Shown: positions 1 to 8,550 of the stretch, piece by piece
Layout: each line of letters starts with the position of its first letter
How positions within the stretch are numbered: position 1 is the first letter of the stretch
Virus record (IMG/VR): IMGVR_UViG_3300037485_001466
Coordinates: 1 to 39,327 of that record
Length of the DNA stretch: 39,327 nt
From: a virus
Strand: one strand, 5' to 3'
The notes under the pieces: generated by a model
What the model was told of the DNA's origin: nothing
What the model saw: only the letters and a program-made list of their open reading frames with translations
Database searches by the model: none
Made by a program: the position numbers and the translations under genes

Positions 1-1
1 G

Positions 2-619
2 TGCAACACCGTCTGTGGAGCCCCTCGCTCCGGCACCGGCTGTAAGGTCAACGCGCCCCTCATGATCCTTGGACAGAACCCTCCACAAGACCCGGTACGT
101 GGGTTGCATGGAGCATACCTGCTCCACTACAAGGACGAGTCCATCCGTGGTCCACATGAGAAGCTCGTCCATCGGCTCGTCGCCCACCTTGGGCTGGAGA
201 CGAAGCAGGTCTACGCTACGCAGACCGTGAAGTGTCAGACTCCCGACAACGCTATCCCCGGCATGGATGTTGCCAAGCTCTGCTCCATCAAGTATCTGGT
301 GCGTGAGATCGCTGACGTAAACCCGTTGGTGATACTCGCGTTTGGGGACATCGCATGGCGCACACTAAACGAGCGGTTTCCCATATCAGATAATGAATGT
401 GAAACATTCATTATTAAACCCGTAGGTGGCTCCTGCGACATCGACGCTCGCAGGTGGGGCATGATGATCAAAGCTCCGCATCCGTCTACCGTGGTGCGCT
501 TCTGTCAGGAGGATGACTGGCTCAAGCAGATTGGTGAGCAGTACGAGAAGGCGAAGCTGTGCCCCCGTCCGCTCACTCACCGGGAAGTAGCCATTGCCAA
601 GTGGAGGCAACATGCATAA
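2..619 (+). CDS. Uracil-DNA glycosylase, family 4-like (5' end outside window)
   Basis: This frame is open from the left edge, so the gene starts outside the window; the ATG at 62 would remove conserved N-terminal sequence. Seen directly: Cys residues just after the edge (C-N-T-V-C and a third ten residues on), then ILGQNPPQDP, later VKCQTPDNAIP with a following Cys, a VILAFGDIAWRTL segment, and PHPSTVVR near the end. In family 4 uracil-DNA glycosylases four Cys bind an iron-sulfur cluster, the VKCRPPxNRxP segment follows the core, and a HPS motif contacts the uracil. The protein would remove uracil from DNA, as base-excision repair or as part of nucleotide handling. The active-site loop GQNPPQD differs from the usual GExPGxxED, so another role in the superfamily is possible. 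Its stop overlaps the next gene by 8 bases. Confidence 0.72.
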   Translation, partial: CNTVCGAPRSGTGCKVNAPLMILGQNPPQDPVRGLHGAYLLHYKDESIRGPHEKLVHRLVAHLGLETKQVYATQTVKCQTPDNAIPGMDVAKLCSIKYLVREIADVNPLVILAFGDIAWRTLNERFPISDNECETFIIKPVGGSCDIDARRWGMMIKAPHPSTVVRFCQEDDWLKQIGEQYEKAKLCPRPLTHREVAIAKWRQHA

Positions 620-1046
620 CGCGAACGGTCACAAGGTCTACATCGCCACGGGCTACTCCAACAAAGCCGAGCACAACGCCGTGCGAGACGAGTGCTTGCG
701 CTACGGTCTTGAACTCACTCACGACTGGACACTCAAGACGCACAAGCTACCGCTCACTCCGCACGCGTGGCGCACCATCGCCAAGGCAGAGAAGCAAGGC
801 GTCCTACGCGCCGAGCTTATTATCGTGCTGCTCCCCGGTGGAATGGGTACGCACACGGAGCTTGGCATGGCTCTGGCGTGTGACATCCCCGTGCTGATCC
901 ATACCACCGACGACGACGTGTACTACACTCGCAACGAGACAGTACCCTTCTACCAACTCGCCAACGTGATCTTCTCCTGCGACGCCAAGTCTATCGCTTG
1001 GCACGCTGCTCGTACCCTCAACCGGAAGCAGGAATATCTACCATGA
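612..1046 (+). CDS. Nucleoside 2-deoxyribosyltransferase-like protein
   Basis: The start at 612 is chosen over an upstream in-frame codon at 594 because GGAGG at 603-607 lies five bases before it. The 144-residue product begins with a short lead, then VYIATGYSNKAEHN, and has GGMGTHTELGMA with Glu about residue 83. This is the pattern of the nucleoside 2-deoxyribosyltransferase family, where a Gly-rich loop is followed by the nucleophilic Glu of the form GGxGTxxElG. Such enzymes swap or hydrolyse bases on deoxyribonucleosides or their monophosphates, acting in the cytoplasm. Beside the uracil-DNA glycosylase it suggests that the phage manipulates the host nucleotide pool. Related Rossmann-type proteins of the DUF4406/lysine-decarboxylase-like groups look similar, so the exact substrate is unknown. 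Confidence 0.6.
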   Translation: MHNANGHKVYIATGYSNKAEHNAVRDECLRYGLELTHDWTLKTHKLPLTPHAWRTIAKAEKQGVLRAELIIVLLPGGMGTHTELGMALACDIPVLIHTTDDDVYYTRNETVPFYQLANVIFSCDAKSIAWHAARTLNRKQEYLP

Positions 1047-1240
1047 AAGAGCTGATCGCCCTCACCAGTCCTGACGGGACTACTCGTTACTACGACGACC
1101 AACAGAACGAGTACTCTGTTACTCACATTCACCTCCGAGCGGAGGTACCTCAAGTTCTGGCCATCGTCTACGAGAACGCCCTGTGGCAACAAGGCAAGTC
1201 TCTCTACCAACTCGCTGCCAAAGATGTGGTGTCCTCATGA
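1043..1240 (+). CDS. Small hypothetical protein, 65 aa
   Basis: The start at 1043 overlaps the previous stop as ATGA, the common junction in this operon. A longer in-frame reading from 998 would lie inside the previous gene and is unlikely. The product begins MKELIALTSPDGTTRYYDD, then a mixed helical part ending YQLAAKDVVSS. I do not recognise a family. Codon choice resembles that of its neighbours, and its stop overlaps the next start by four bases, so it is very probably translated by coupling. No transmembrane segment or metal-binding motif is seen. Confidence 0.6.
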   Translation: MKELIALTSPDGTTRYYDDQQNEYSVTHIHLRAEVPQVLAIVYENALWQQGKSLYQLAAKDVVSS

Positions 1241-1542
1241 TCCTCGTCATCCTCCACCCGCACACACGCAGCGGAAAGACCCACCTCGCCAAGGGTATCG
1301 CCGGTGCGTTCGACGCCCCCTACTACAACGACGTGAACGCCGAGGAACTCCGCGCCCGTCGTCCCGAGATCTTCACTCACATCGGCGCTGGTGATCTGGT
1401 CACCATCGTCATCGACTCCAGCTTGAGTAAGGAAGAGACGCACCGTTGCTTCCGCCTCTGCGAGGAGTGGCGCAAGTACACCGAGGTGTGCTACTGCACG
1501 CCCGTTCTTCCCGAGACGATCCAGCTTGCTCTGGAGAAGTAA
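1237..1542 (+). CDS. Small P-loop-like protein, 101 aa
   Basis: The start at 1237 forms an ATGA overlap with the gene before. Residues 1-20 read as a beta strand (MILVILH) followed by HPHTRSGKTHLAK, close to a Walker A loop (GxxxxGKT/S) but with His in place of the first Gly. A second hydrophobic strand, DLVTIVIDSS, could be the Walker B strand. The protein is much shorter than a typical kinase or ATPase. It may be a minimal nucleotide-binding protein or a degenerate kinase. It directly precedes the primase-helicase gene, sharing one base with it (TAATG), which hints at a replication role but does not prove it. Confidence 0.6.
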   Translation: MILVILHPHTRSGKTHLAKGIAGAFDAPYYNDVNAEELRARRPEIFTHIGAGDLVTIVIDSSLSKEETHRCFRLCEEWRKYTEVCYCTPVLPETIQLALEK

Positions 1543-4500
1543 TGGCGTCAGACCCAACTGGTCGGACTACCACCCACCAGTCTAAAGACCCGCTTAAGGT
1601 CCGCCTTCTGGAGAAGGTGGACTTTCCGCTTGAGTACTCTCACTTGCTCGGCGAGGGCCGTGGCAATGTCCGGTCCTGCTTTGCTCACGCGGACGCTACT
1701 CCGTCGCTGTCCTTCAACCCGAAGAACGGAGCATGGAAGTGTCACTCGTGTAACGAGAAGGGGGATGTGTTCTCCCTGTTCGAGAAGGTCAAGAAGTGGT
1801 CCTTCCCGGAAGCCTACGAGTACCTGCTCCACAGGTACAAGCTGTACGATGAAGTACGAGCTATGTGGAACGCAGGCAACAAGCACGCGTTCAAGACGTA
1901 CCCTCTGGTACTTGACGAGTCGTGGAAGAATCGTATTGCACTCAACATGCAAGAGTGGTACGGTGCTCCGGAGCGAGTGAAGTTCATGAAGGACCGCTAC
2001 GGGCTGGAGCTTGAGACGCTCTACGCCTACAAGATCGGTCTATCCAAACAAGAGCAACGGGTATGGATTCCCGTCTTTGCCAAGGAGAACTCTACTGGCG
2101 AGGCCATCAAACCCTTCGTCAATGTACGTAGGCATGACGCGTTCCGAGCATGTGCCGAGTGGCGCAACAAGAAAACCGGAACCTTCCTCTCAAAGAAGGA
2201 GATCCCCACTAACGCCAGCGACATGCTCGCTCTTGAGACGAGCCCCGACTCGGAGTACGAACCCAAGTGGGGCGATCGTGGTGGCAAGGTAATCAGCATC
2301 AAGAACCACGGGTCTTGCTACCTGTATCCGATGCACGTCATGTTCGACTCACCGGCCATGTACGTGACGGGTGGTGAGCTTAAGGCTCTGCTGCTCATCC
2401 AACATGGGTTCCCGGCCGTCACGTTTACTACGGGTGAGAACTCCTACCCTGCTGACCTGCTACCTCTCTTCTTGAAGAAGCGGGTGCGGGTCATTATGGA
2501 CGTAGATGAAGCAGGTATCCGTGGTGCGAACAACCTTGCGCAAGTGCTCGCCAACAGCGGAGCCATCGTAGAGGTATGCGACTGGGGCGACGACATCATC
2601 AAGGCTCTGCCTCCGAAGGGGGACATCACCGATTACCTGCGTCTCGCAGGATGGAACAAGGAGGCGATGGACTATCTGACGTGGCGCTCGGTGGAGCGTC
2701 AGCAGGTAGACGAGGATACCATGCTCACCCCTACCTTGGTAGGTGAGCATGTAGACACCGACAATCTGGTAACCATCCCGTTCAACCAACTTGTCAACCC
2801 ACAGAACCTCAAGAAGTGGGTCAAGGTGAACGGCTTGGTAGCAGGTCGCGGCGAGGCTCCCTTCGCAGTTCCTCGTCGTGTCACTGTCACTTGTGACGTA
2901 GGCCGCACGACTGGTAAGCCTCAGTGTGTGGACTGTCCTCTGCCTCGATGCGGGTTCACCCGTAAGGTAGAGTTCACCATCGAGAAGCAGGTCGAGATGC
3001 TCGGTGGTGGCGACGAGATGGTGAAGAAGGAGGTGCGTATTGCCCTCGACCTTCCCAAGTGCAACGCCCCTAACTTCGAGACGGAACACTCCGTAATTGA
3101 AGAACTCGTCCTGTCTCCGCGTATCGACATGGACCAGAACTCTGGCGTAGACAAGGATGACTTTGAGTATGCCCATCGTAGCGCGCTGGTAATCCGTGAG
3201 GAGAAGATCGACCTCAAGGAGAACCAGACGTACATGATGTCCGGCAAGATCATGGCGGCTCCCAAGACGGGGAAGTTTATCTTCGCGGCTCGCAAGTTTG
3301 AGAACCTCGAGAACGACATCCTCCACTACCGCCACAACCTCGAAGAGTTCCGTTCCATGCAGCACGAGATGGGATGCGCGGACTATCAAGATCCAGTGGC
3401 TTCCAAAGCCGCTCTCAACCAGATCGTGACGGACATGCGCGAGCACATCACCAACATCTATGGTCAGGACGACATGATCCAGACCGCTCTGTTGTCCATG
3501 TTCGTACCGTTCCAGTTCTCGATCAAGAACGTTCGGTGTGAGCGAGTGTGCCCGGCGTTCATGATCCTCGGCGACACCAACACGGGCAAGAGCACCGTGG
3601 TCAAGGCTATGATCCGTCACTACGGAGCGGGACGCTATGCTACGATGGAGTCGCAGGCTACGTTCGCTGGCCTCGTAGGTGGCAACTACAACTCGGGTCG
3701 GAGTAACACGTTTACGTGGGGCCTGCTACCTACCAGTCACCGGGGCTTCGCTGCTCTTGACGAGATGGGTGAGATGCCTTTGGAGATTCTCGCTGGCTTG
3801 AGCAACCTGCTTACCAACGGGATCGCCGAGCGCACTACTGTCTCCGGAGTGCGCAAGACGTTGGCCAACGTTCGCCTCCTGTACATGTGCAACCCTCGCG
3901 GAGCCAAGCCGTTGGGCTCGTACAGCAATCCTCTTGATGCCGTCATGGGTGTCATGGGTACTGTGCAAGCGATGGGTCGGCTGGAGTTTGTACACGTCCA
4001 GCAGCGCAAGGATGACGCCTCGTTCTTCAATCAGAACCGTACCCCGTCCGGCCCGCTGCTCTACACCAAGGAGCTTGCCCGTGCTCACATGCGCTGGGCG
4101 TGGGCCGCGAAAGAGTTTGTGTTCGTGAACACAGACTTCCTGTATGAGAAGGCTACCGCCCTCGTACACAGGTTCGGTCAGAACGGACTCCTGCTCGCAG
4201 CGCAAGCGAGGTTCAAGATCGGTCGTCTTGCTTGTGGACTGGCCTTGCTTACCATGAGCAGTCACGACGCTACCAACGTGATGATCTATGACCACCATGT
4301 ACAGATGGCGTATGACATGTTCGTTACCTCCTACGGGGATGGTAGCGCCGAGACTCCGCAGGCAGGAGTGTTGCACCCGCAGATCGTTGGTCTGCTCAAC
4401 AGGTTCCCTCGGTACATGAACCTCCGGTTCCTTGCGACCAGTGACAACTGGAACAAGGCGGATATGGACGACGCCATCGGAGAAGAAGCGTCAGGCGATC

Positions 4501-4628
4501 TCATCAGTCTGTTGCAGTTTACCCTCGGGCTCATTACCCGTAGGGGTAGCAACTATTGGGTCAGGAATCCGAAGCTCCTTGAACAACTTGAGGAGTACAT
4601 CACAACACGCGAGCGAGGTGAGCGATGA
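1542..4628 (+). CDS. Primase-helicase: DnaG-type primase fused to MCM-like AAA+ helicase
   Basis: The start at 1542 overlaps the previous stop (TAATG) with GGAGAAG at 1533-1539; an open frame back to 1446 lies in the previous gene. The 1028-residue product has, in order: a CHC2-type zinc finger (C46, H49, C67, C70); a Toprim domain with Glu near 279 (TGGELKALL) and DVDEAG near 320; a second cysteine cluster at about 450-472 (TCDVG...CVDCPLPRC), reminiscent of the zinc-bearing N-terminal part of MCM; and an AAA+ core with Walker A GDTNTGKST at 677-685, Walker B FAALDEMGEM near 740, an insert ending VSGVRKTLANVRLL, sensor CNPRG near 783 and MGRLEFV in the arginine-finger area. This order matches MCM/helix-2-insert ATPases, not the RecA-type helicase of T7 gp4. 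It should prime and unwind at the phage fork. The family call for the helicase part is by motif reading only. Confidence 0.8.
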   Translation: MASDPTGRTTTHQSKDPLKVRLLEKVDFPLEYSHLLGEGRGNVRSCFAHADATPSLSFNPKNGAWKCHSCNEKGDVFSLFEKVKKWSFPEAYEYLLHRYKLYDEVRAMWNAGNKHAFKTYPLVLDESWKNRIALNMQEWYGAPERVKFMKDRYGLELETLYAYKIGLSKQEQRVWIPVFAKENSTGEAIKPFVNVRRHDAFRACAEWRNKKTGTFLSKKEIPTNASDMLALETSPDSEYEPKWGDRGGKVISIKNHGSCYLYPMHVMFDSPAMYVTGGELKALLLIQHGFPAVTFTTGENSYPADLLPLFLKKRVRVIMDVDEAGIRGANNLAQVLANSGAIVEVCDWGDDIIKALPPKGDITDYLRLAGWNKEAMDYLTWRSVERQQVDEDTMLTPTLVGEHVDTDNLVTIPFNQLVNPQNLKKWVKVNGLVAGRGEAPFAVPRRVTVTCDVGRTTGKPQCVDCPLPRCGFTRKVEFTIEKQVEMLGGGDEMVKKEVRIALDLPKCNAPNFETEHSVIEELVLSPRIDMDQNSGVDKDDFEYAHRSALVIREEKIDLKENQTYMMSGKIMAAPKTGKFIFAARKFENLENDILHYRHNLEEFRSMQHEMGCADYQDPVASKAALNQIVTDMREHITNIYGQDDMIQTALLSMFVPFQFSIKNVRCERVCPAFMILGDTNTGKSTVVKAMIRHYGAGRYATMESQATFAGLVGGNYNSGRSNTFTWGLLPTSHRGFAALDEMGEMPLEILAGLSNLLTNGIAERTTVSGVRKTLANVRLLYMCNPRGAKPLGSYSNPLDAVMGVMGTVQAMGRLEFVHVQQRKDDASFFNQNRTPSGPLLYTKELARAHMRWAWAAKEFVFVNTDFLYEKATALVHRFGQNGLLLAAQARFKIGRLACGLALLTMSSHDATNVMIYDHHVQMAYDMFVTSYGDGSAETPQAGVLHPQIVGLLNRFPRYMNLRFLATSDNWNKADMDDAIGEEASGDLISLLQFTLGLITRRGSNYWVRNPKLLEQLEEYITTRERGER

Positions 4629-4834
4629 ACAAATATAGAATAGTCCGCATGGTACACAACTGCACCATAGACGTAGAGGAATGGACCTTGGGCCAATGGT
4701 TCGACGTGAAGTACCTTCCCTTCTACATGAAGGAGTCGGTAAATCGTTCTGGTGAGATCAAGTGCGGGTTCTACTCTGTTGAGCCACAGCACACTGACGA
4801 TGCCGAGCGTCTGGTGGAGGAGGCATTGTCATGA
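4625..4834 (+). CDS. Small hypothetical protein, 69 aa
   Basis: The start overlaps the primase-helicase stop as ATGA. The product begins MNKYRIVRMVHNCTIDVEEW and contains aromatic and charged residues typical of a small folded beta-rich protein, ending in a helix (DDAERLVEEALS). No known family is recognised. Overlaps on both sides place it in the replication operon, so it is likely co-translated with the helicase genes. Confidence 0.6.
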   Translation: MNKYRIVRMVHNCTIDVEEWTLGQWFDVKYLPFYMKESVNRSGEIKCGFYSVEPQHTDDAERLVEEALS

Positions 4835-5031
4835 TTAGCATGAAAGCCAAAGGTGGCACCAGTATCCATCTGTCATTCTCTGTTAGGTGGTATGGCAACC
4901 ACTGGACATCGTACTCTCTCTGCAAGGGAAGGTTCTCCGAGCAACGTGACGTACTACGTCCGAAGTTTAGGATGGGAGATACATGGTGCCATGTGTGCGA
5001 GGGTGTATTCAATGGGTGGGTCAAGTCATGA
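4831..5031 (+). CDS. Small Cys-containing hypothetical protein, 66 aa
   Basis: ATGA overlaps on both ends fix this frame between the primase-helicase and the RecD-like gene. The product carries C31 and a C53-x2-C56 pair (TWCHVCEGVF), which could bind zinc together with a His, but only three Cys are present, so this is tentative. A competing frame beginning at 4853 is a shadow: it has no ribosome-binding site and poor codon choice. Function unknown. Confidence 0.55.
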   Translation: MISMKAKGGTSIHLSFSVRWYGNHWTSYSLCKGRFSEQRDVLRPKFRMGDTWCHVCEGVFNGWVKS

Positions 5032-6557
5032 GCCTCACCCTCGCCATCAGCATGGCCTACCAAGATGGGCACACGGTCCTCACCAAGAGCGATGCGCAGT
5101 TCTATGCTCGCAAGAACAACATGCGCTGGACTCAAGCGGAGATTGATAACCTCACGGCCGACGGAACCGTCGTGCGGGTGGGCGCGGATTATGGGCTTTC
5201 AAAGCACCTTTATTCGGAAGCCCGTATCGTCGTCGCTATGGCCCCTACCTTGCCCCACAATCAACGTAAGGCGCGCACCCTGCCTACCCCTGTGCTTGGT
5301 AGCCAAACGTCCAGCCTATCCACAAGCCAGCTTAAGGAAACGGCACTCCTGCTAACGGCGTTGGGAACCGGCGGGGTAGCGACGTTGACGGGCCGCCCGG
5401 GATCGGGTAAGACGTATCTCACAGCGAGGCTGATTGAGGTGATCAAGGCAGCAGGTATCAGTGTAGCTTGTTGCGCTCCTACCGGCAAAGCAGCGAGCGT
5501 GCTGTCCCTCAAGGTAGGGTGCGAGGTTACCACCATCCACCGTCTCATCGGCTACCGGCCCGGTCAGTTGTTTGTAGAGAACCCCATCCACGCCGACGTG
5601 GTAGTGGTAGACGAAGCTTCGATGATTGACTCGTTCATGATGGCGAACCTGCTGGAGTGTTGCCGTGACCACGTCAAGTTCGTCCTGCTCGTAGGCGACC
5701 CGAACCAGCTACCTCCTGTAGAAGCGGGCTGCCCCTTCCTCGACCTTACTCGCGCGGAGACAATCACTCATGCACATCTATCTGAGCCTCAACGACAAGC
5801 CGAAGGGTCAGGTATCCTTGCGCTGGCCAATGACTTCATGGACGGTCTTGTGGGACCTCGATACCCGAACGTCCATCTGTTCAAGCCAGCAGACATATAC
5901 CGAGAGGCGGTTGATCTCTACTGTTCGGATCGAATCTCCAAGCGGTTCGGTCTGGACGATGTGCAGCGACAGGCACTTCTGCTTTCACCCGTCAAGAAAG
6001 AGAAGTTCACCGTAAGCACGGAGAACTTGAACACCACCATCAGTCACCGTCTCCATCCCGACCGGAACATCAACAAGCTCAAGTTCACCACCAACGACAG
6101 AGTGATGTTCACGGTCAACGACTATGGACATGGCTACGTCAATGGGGAGATGGGAACGTTGGTGGCGTACAAGCCGAAGGGCAGACTCGCTCACATCGTC
6201 AACGACAGTGGCAAGGACTACAACCTCGAGGACTACAACCTTGCCTACAAGTGTGAGTGGGCCTATGCCCTTACTGTCCACAAGAGCCAGGGGAGTGAAT
6301 CAGAAGTAGTAATACTACTTCTCGATAAGCAAGCCCGCTTCATGTACACGAAGAACCTAATCTATACGGCGATCACTCGGGCCAAGAAAGAGTTGATCAT
6401 CATGGGAGACTGGCAGCTTCTCGTTGACGCGGCTAAGAAGCCAGAGGTCAGGCACACCGCGCTGTCTTGGCTGCTTGAGCATCTCGACGTGGCGGAACGG
6501 ATTTGTAACGACAATGGCACAGCAGACTTGTCTGCATTTGTTAATGGACTCACATGA
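5028..6557 (+). CDS. RecD-like superfamily 1 DNA helicase
   Basis: The start at 5028 overlaps the previous stop as ATGA; the in-frame codon at 4983 lies inside the previous gene and is not used here. The 509-residue product has a poorly conserved N-terminal segment, then Walker A GRPGSGKT near 122-129, motif Ia CCAPTGKAA, motif II VVVDEAS near 192, motif III GDPNQLPPVEAG near 223, and the C-terminal VHKSQGSE and YTAITRAKKELII segments of the UvrD_C_2 fold. This is the layout of RecD2/Dda-type 5'-3' helicases. It probably works in replication restart or recombination with the primase-helicase and the nearby nuclease. It is shorter than RecD2, lacking most of the long N-terminal region. Confidence 0.88.
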   Translation: MSLTLAISMAYQDGHTVLTKSDAQFYARKNNMRWTQAEIDNLTADGTVVRVGADYGLSKHLYSEARIVVAMAPTLPHNQRKARTLPTPVLGSQTSSLSTSQLKETALLLTALGTGGVATLTGRPGSGKTYLTARLIEVIKAAGISVACCAPTGKAASVLSLKVGCEVTTIHRLIGYRPGQLFVENPIHADVVVVDEASMIDSFMMANLLECCRDHVKFVLLVGDPNQLPPVEAGCPFLDLTRAETITHAHLSEPQRQAEGSGILALANDFMDGLVGPRYPNVHLFKPADIYREAVDLYCSDRISKRFGLDDVQRQALLLSPVKKEKFTVSTENLNTTISHRLHPDRNINKLKFTTNDRVMFTVNDYGHGYVNGEMGTLVAYKPKGRLAHIVNDSGKDYNLEDYNLAYKCEWAYALTVHKSQGSESEVVILLLDKQARFMYTKNLIYTAITRAKKELIIMGDWQLLVDAAKKPEVRHTALSWLLEHLDVAERICNDNGTADLSAFVNGLT

Positions 6558-6575
6558 ACCTTTGGGATATTCTAC

Positions 6576-7208
6576 ATGCACGAGGTAAGCAAACTACGGA
6601 TACGCAGCGTGTTCACGAAGCTGGACCTGTCGATGGTCCCGTGCCGGTCGCACCGCTCGTTGAGCCCGAGCCTGTTCTTGCAGGAGGAGGTGGAGTTCTT
6701 GGAGCCACGGGTGCCGAAGGAACTATTCCATCTGGATCTGGAAGCGATGCTGCTGAACTACGAGATGTGGTACAGGTGGGAGAAGGAGAACCCGGAGGAT
6801 GGGGAACTCCTGACGTTGAACATCGGGAGCGTAAGTTCTACGATCAGATGCCCGACGAATCCCAAGACGCCTATATGCTACGTTTGCAGACGCTCACTGG
6901 ATCTGTTCACTTTCAGCCTCAAGGACGTACACGGTCTGCCAAGAGGGTTCTGCCCGTTACACGTATGGGAGAACGGGGTACGCAAGGAGTACCCGTCAGC
7001 GGTCAGCGAAGCAAAGAGGAACAATCAGAAGCCTCCGACAGAGGACAGCTACCTCGCAGCGCGACGCTCTTCTACAGTCCGCCAGTGGAACAGGGAGGAC
7101 GCGCTCTGGTGGGAGAACCAGAAGGCGCTCAGCACTCCAAGGTACTTGAGTTGGCTGGAGAGACAGAAGGATGCACAGGGGATCTTACTCTCCCAACCCT
7201 CACTGTGA
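6576..7208 (+). CDS. Putative zinc-binding protein, 210 aa
   Basis: This frame gives a protein rich in Trp, Tyr and Phe with a likely zinc site C101-x2-C104-x21-C126-x2-H129 (ICYVC ... FCPLH). Its codons end mostly in G or C, as in neighbouring genes. The same DNA is open in a second frame that starts at 6554 and runs into the methylase; there the translation is low-complexity (Gly, Pro, Val, Glu), as expected from an accidental frame. I therefore take this frame as the real one. The start at 6576 has only a weak upstream purine run, so a slightly different start is possible. Function unknown; it may bind nucleic acid. Confidence 0.62.
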   Translation: MHEVSKLRIRSVFTKLDLSMVPCRSHRSLSPSLFLQEEVEFLEPRVPKELFHLDLEAMLLNYEMWYRWEKENPEDGELLTLNIGSVSSTIRCPTNPKTPICYVCRRSLDLFTFSLKDVHGLPRGFCPLHVWENGVRKEYPSAVSEAKRNNQKPPTEDSYLAARRSSTVRQWNREDALWWENQKALSTPRYLSWLERQKDAQGILLSQPSL

Positions 7209-7213
7209 CCAGT

Positions 7214-8257
7214 ATGCTGGTTGGCAAGTCTCCTACTACAGTGGTAGAGGGGTACTTTCCGCCGTTGGCGCAGGGAGCGCCTGGCATTGGGCCTCGCCCC
7301 GACATCGAGGAGTACGAGTCTACATTCGAGATCGATCCGTACTCTGAACGCGCCTTCGAGCAAAGCTGGCTTGCCCCTACCGAGTCACTCATCGCTCGGA
7401 TGGGAGCCAAGAGCCAGCTTCGTACTTGGTTGGTGCAGAACTTCCCTCCGTGTCACACCTACGTGGAGCCGTTCGGCGGGTCGTTCAAGGTGCTACTCTG
7501 GAAGCCAACGGCGAACAAGATTGAGATCATCAACGACATCGACGCCGACCTTGTTCACTTCTTCCATTGGGTCTGCCACGACCCCAAGCGTCTGGTCAAG
7601 ACGATCAACTCCGTACCTATGCACGAGGCGGTCATCCTTGGTATGCGTAAGGGGCTCATCAAGCAGGAGCTTCATGGACTGGAGCGGGCCGCTGCGTTCT
7701 ACATCAGCAACTCGTCTGCGTTCAATGCCAAGGCGGCGCTCACCAACTACGCGAGCAGTCCGCACTCGTTGATGAATATCAAGATCAGCGAGAAGCAAGT
7801 GCTACTGGTAGCGGCCCGCTTGGATAAGGTGGACATGCGGAGCACCGACTTCCGCCGGGTAATCAACTCCGCGAACAAGGATCTACAGCCGGACAAGTAC
7901 CCGCCCGGGGGCGTTTTCTTTTACTTGGACCCTCCCTATTGGGGGACAAGTGGTTACGTTAGTAGCCAAGGTGCCAGCACCTTTGGATGGAAGGAGCAGG
8001 TCGAGCTTGCCGACTACTGCAACTCCATCGACGAGATAGGTAACAAGTTCATTCAAACAAACTCGGACCACGCTGACTTGATGGACCTGTATGGGAGCTT
8101 CAAGCGACCAGACGGCACCAACAAGTTCTTCGTGGTACGGCGCGACGTGTACTACTCGTTGGCAGGTAAGGGCGAGGATCGCGGAGACGCCGGTGAGTTC
8201 GTGATCAGCAACTTCCCTCTGGATCAGAAGGCCAAACAGAAAGGACTATTCTCATGA
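7214..8257 (+). CDS. DNA adenine methyltransferase, Dam/D12 class
   Basis: Motif GAKSQL near residue 63 (the AdoMet motif X, GxKxxL), then YVEPFGGSFKVL near 84 (motif I), DIDADLV, and DPPYWG near 239 (catalytic motif IV, DPPY) are in the right order and spacing for an alpha-class N6-adenine methyltransferase. It would methylate adenine in phage DNA, for restriction avoidance or control of replication or packaging. The start is uncertain: the frame is open back to 6554, where an ATGA junction with the helicase gene exists, but the upstream 220 codons look non-coding in this frame. The ATG at 7214, five bases after the zinc-protein stop, gives 347 residues, a little long for the family. Confidence 0.82.
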   Translation: MLVGKSPTTVVEGYFPPLAQGAPGIGPRPDIEEYESTFEIDPYSERAFEQSWLAPTESLIARMGAKSQLRTWLVQNFPPCHTYVEPFGGSFKVLLWKPTANKIEIINDIDADLVHFFHWVCHDPKRLVKTINSVPMHEAVILGMRKGLIKQELHGLERAAAFYISNSSAFNAKAALTNYASSPHSLMNIKISEKQVLLVAARLDKVDMRSTDFRRVINSANKDLQPDKYPPGGVFFYLDPPYWGTSGYVSSQGASTFGWKEQVELADYCNSIDEIGNKFIQTNSDHADLMDLYGSFKRPDGTNKFFVVRRDVYYSLAGKGEDRGDAGEFVISNFPLDQKAKQKGLFS

Positions 8258-8550
8258 ATCAAACTCTACAAGAACTTTGTACGGCGTATGTCCAGCGTCT
8301 GCGCTCCGAGGCAATCGCTATGGTATACAACGACATCTGTAGCAGCGGCAAGAACATTTGCATCGCTACGCAAGATGGCCGCTATACTACAGTACTCATC
8401 TCTCACAGAGAAGTTATGACGTGTGGTGCACATGAGCTTCTCGACCTGATCCAAGACAGGCTGGATGCTGCAATGAAGATCCTCTTACCTCCGTCTACCA
8501 AAGATTTCCTCAGTGACATCATGGCTGACTACTACAGGAGTGTGCTATGA
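8254..8550 (+). CDS. Hypothetical protein, 98 aa
   Basis: ATGA overlaps both the methylase stop and the next start. The product is mostly helical at both ends (TLQELCTAYVQRLRSEAIAM and AHELLDLIQDRLDAAMKILL) with a short strand pair in the middle (ICIATQDGRYTTVLISH). It has no recognised domain. Its position suggests that it belongs to the same DNA-handling operon. Confidence 0.6.
   Translation: MNQTLQELCTAYVQRLRSEAIAMVYNDICSSGKNICIATQDGRYTTVLISHREVMTCGAHELLDLIQDRLDAAMKILLPPSTKDFLSDIMADYYRSVL

Noticed and set aside
2460-3620. Minus-strand open frame of 386 codons within the primase-helicase gene
   Set aside because: Antisense shadow of a clearly recognised gene; His/Leu/Val-rich text with no start signal.
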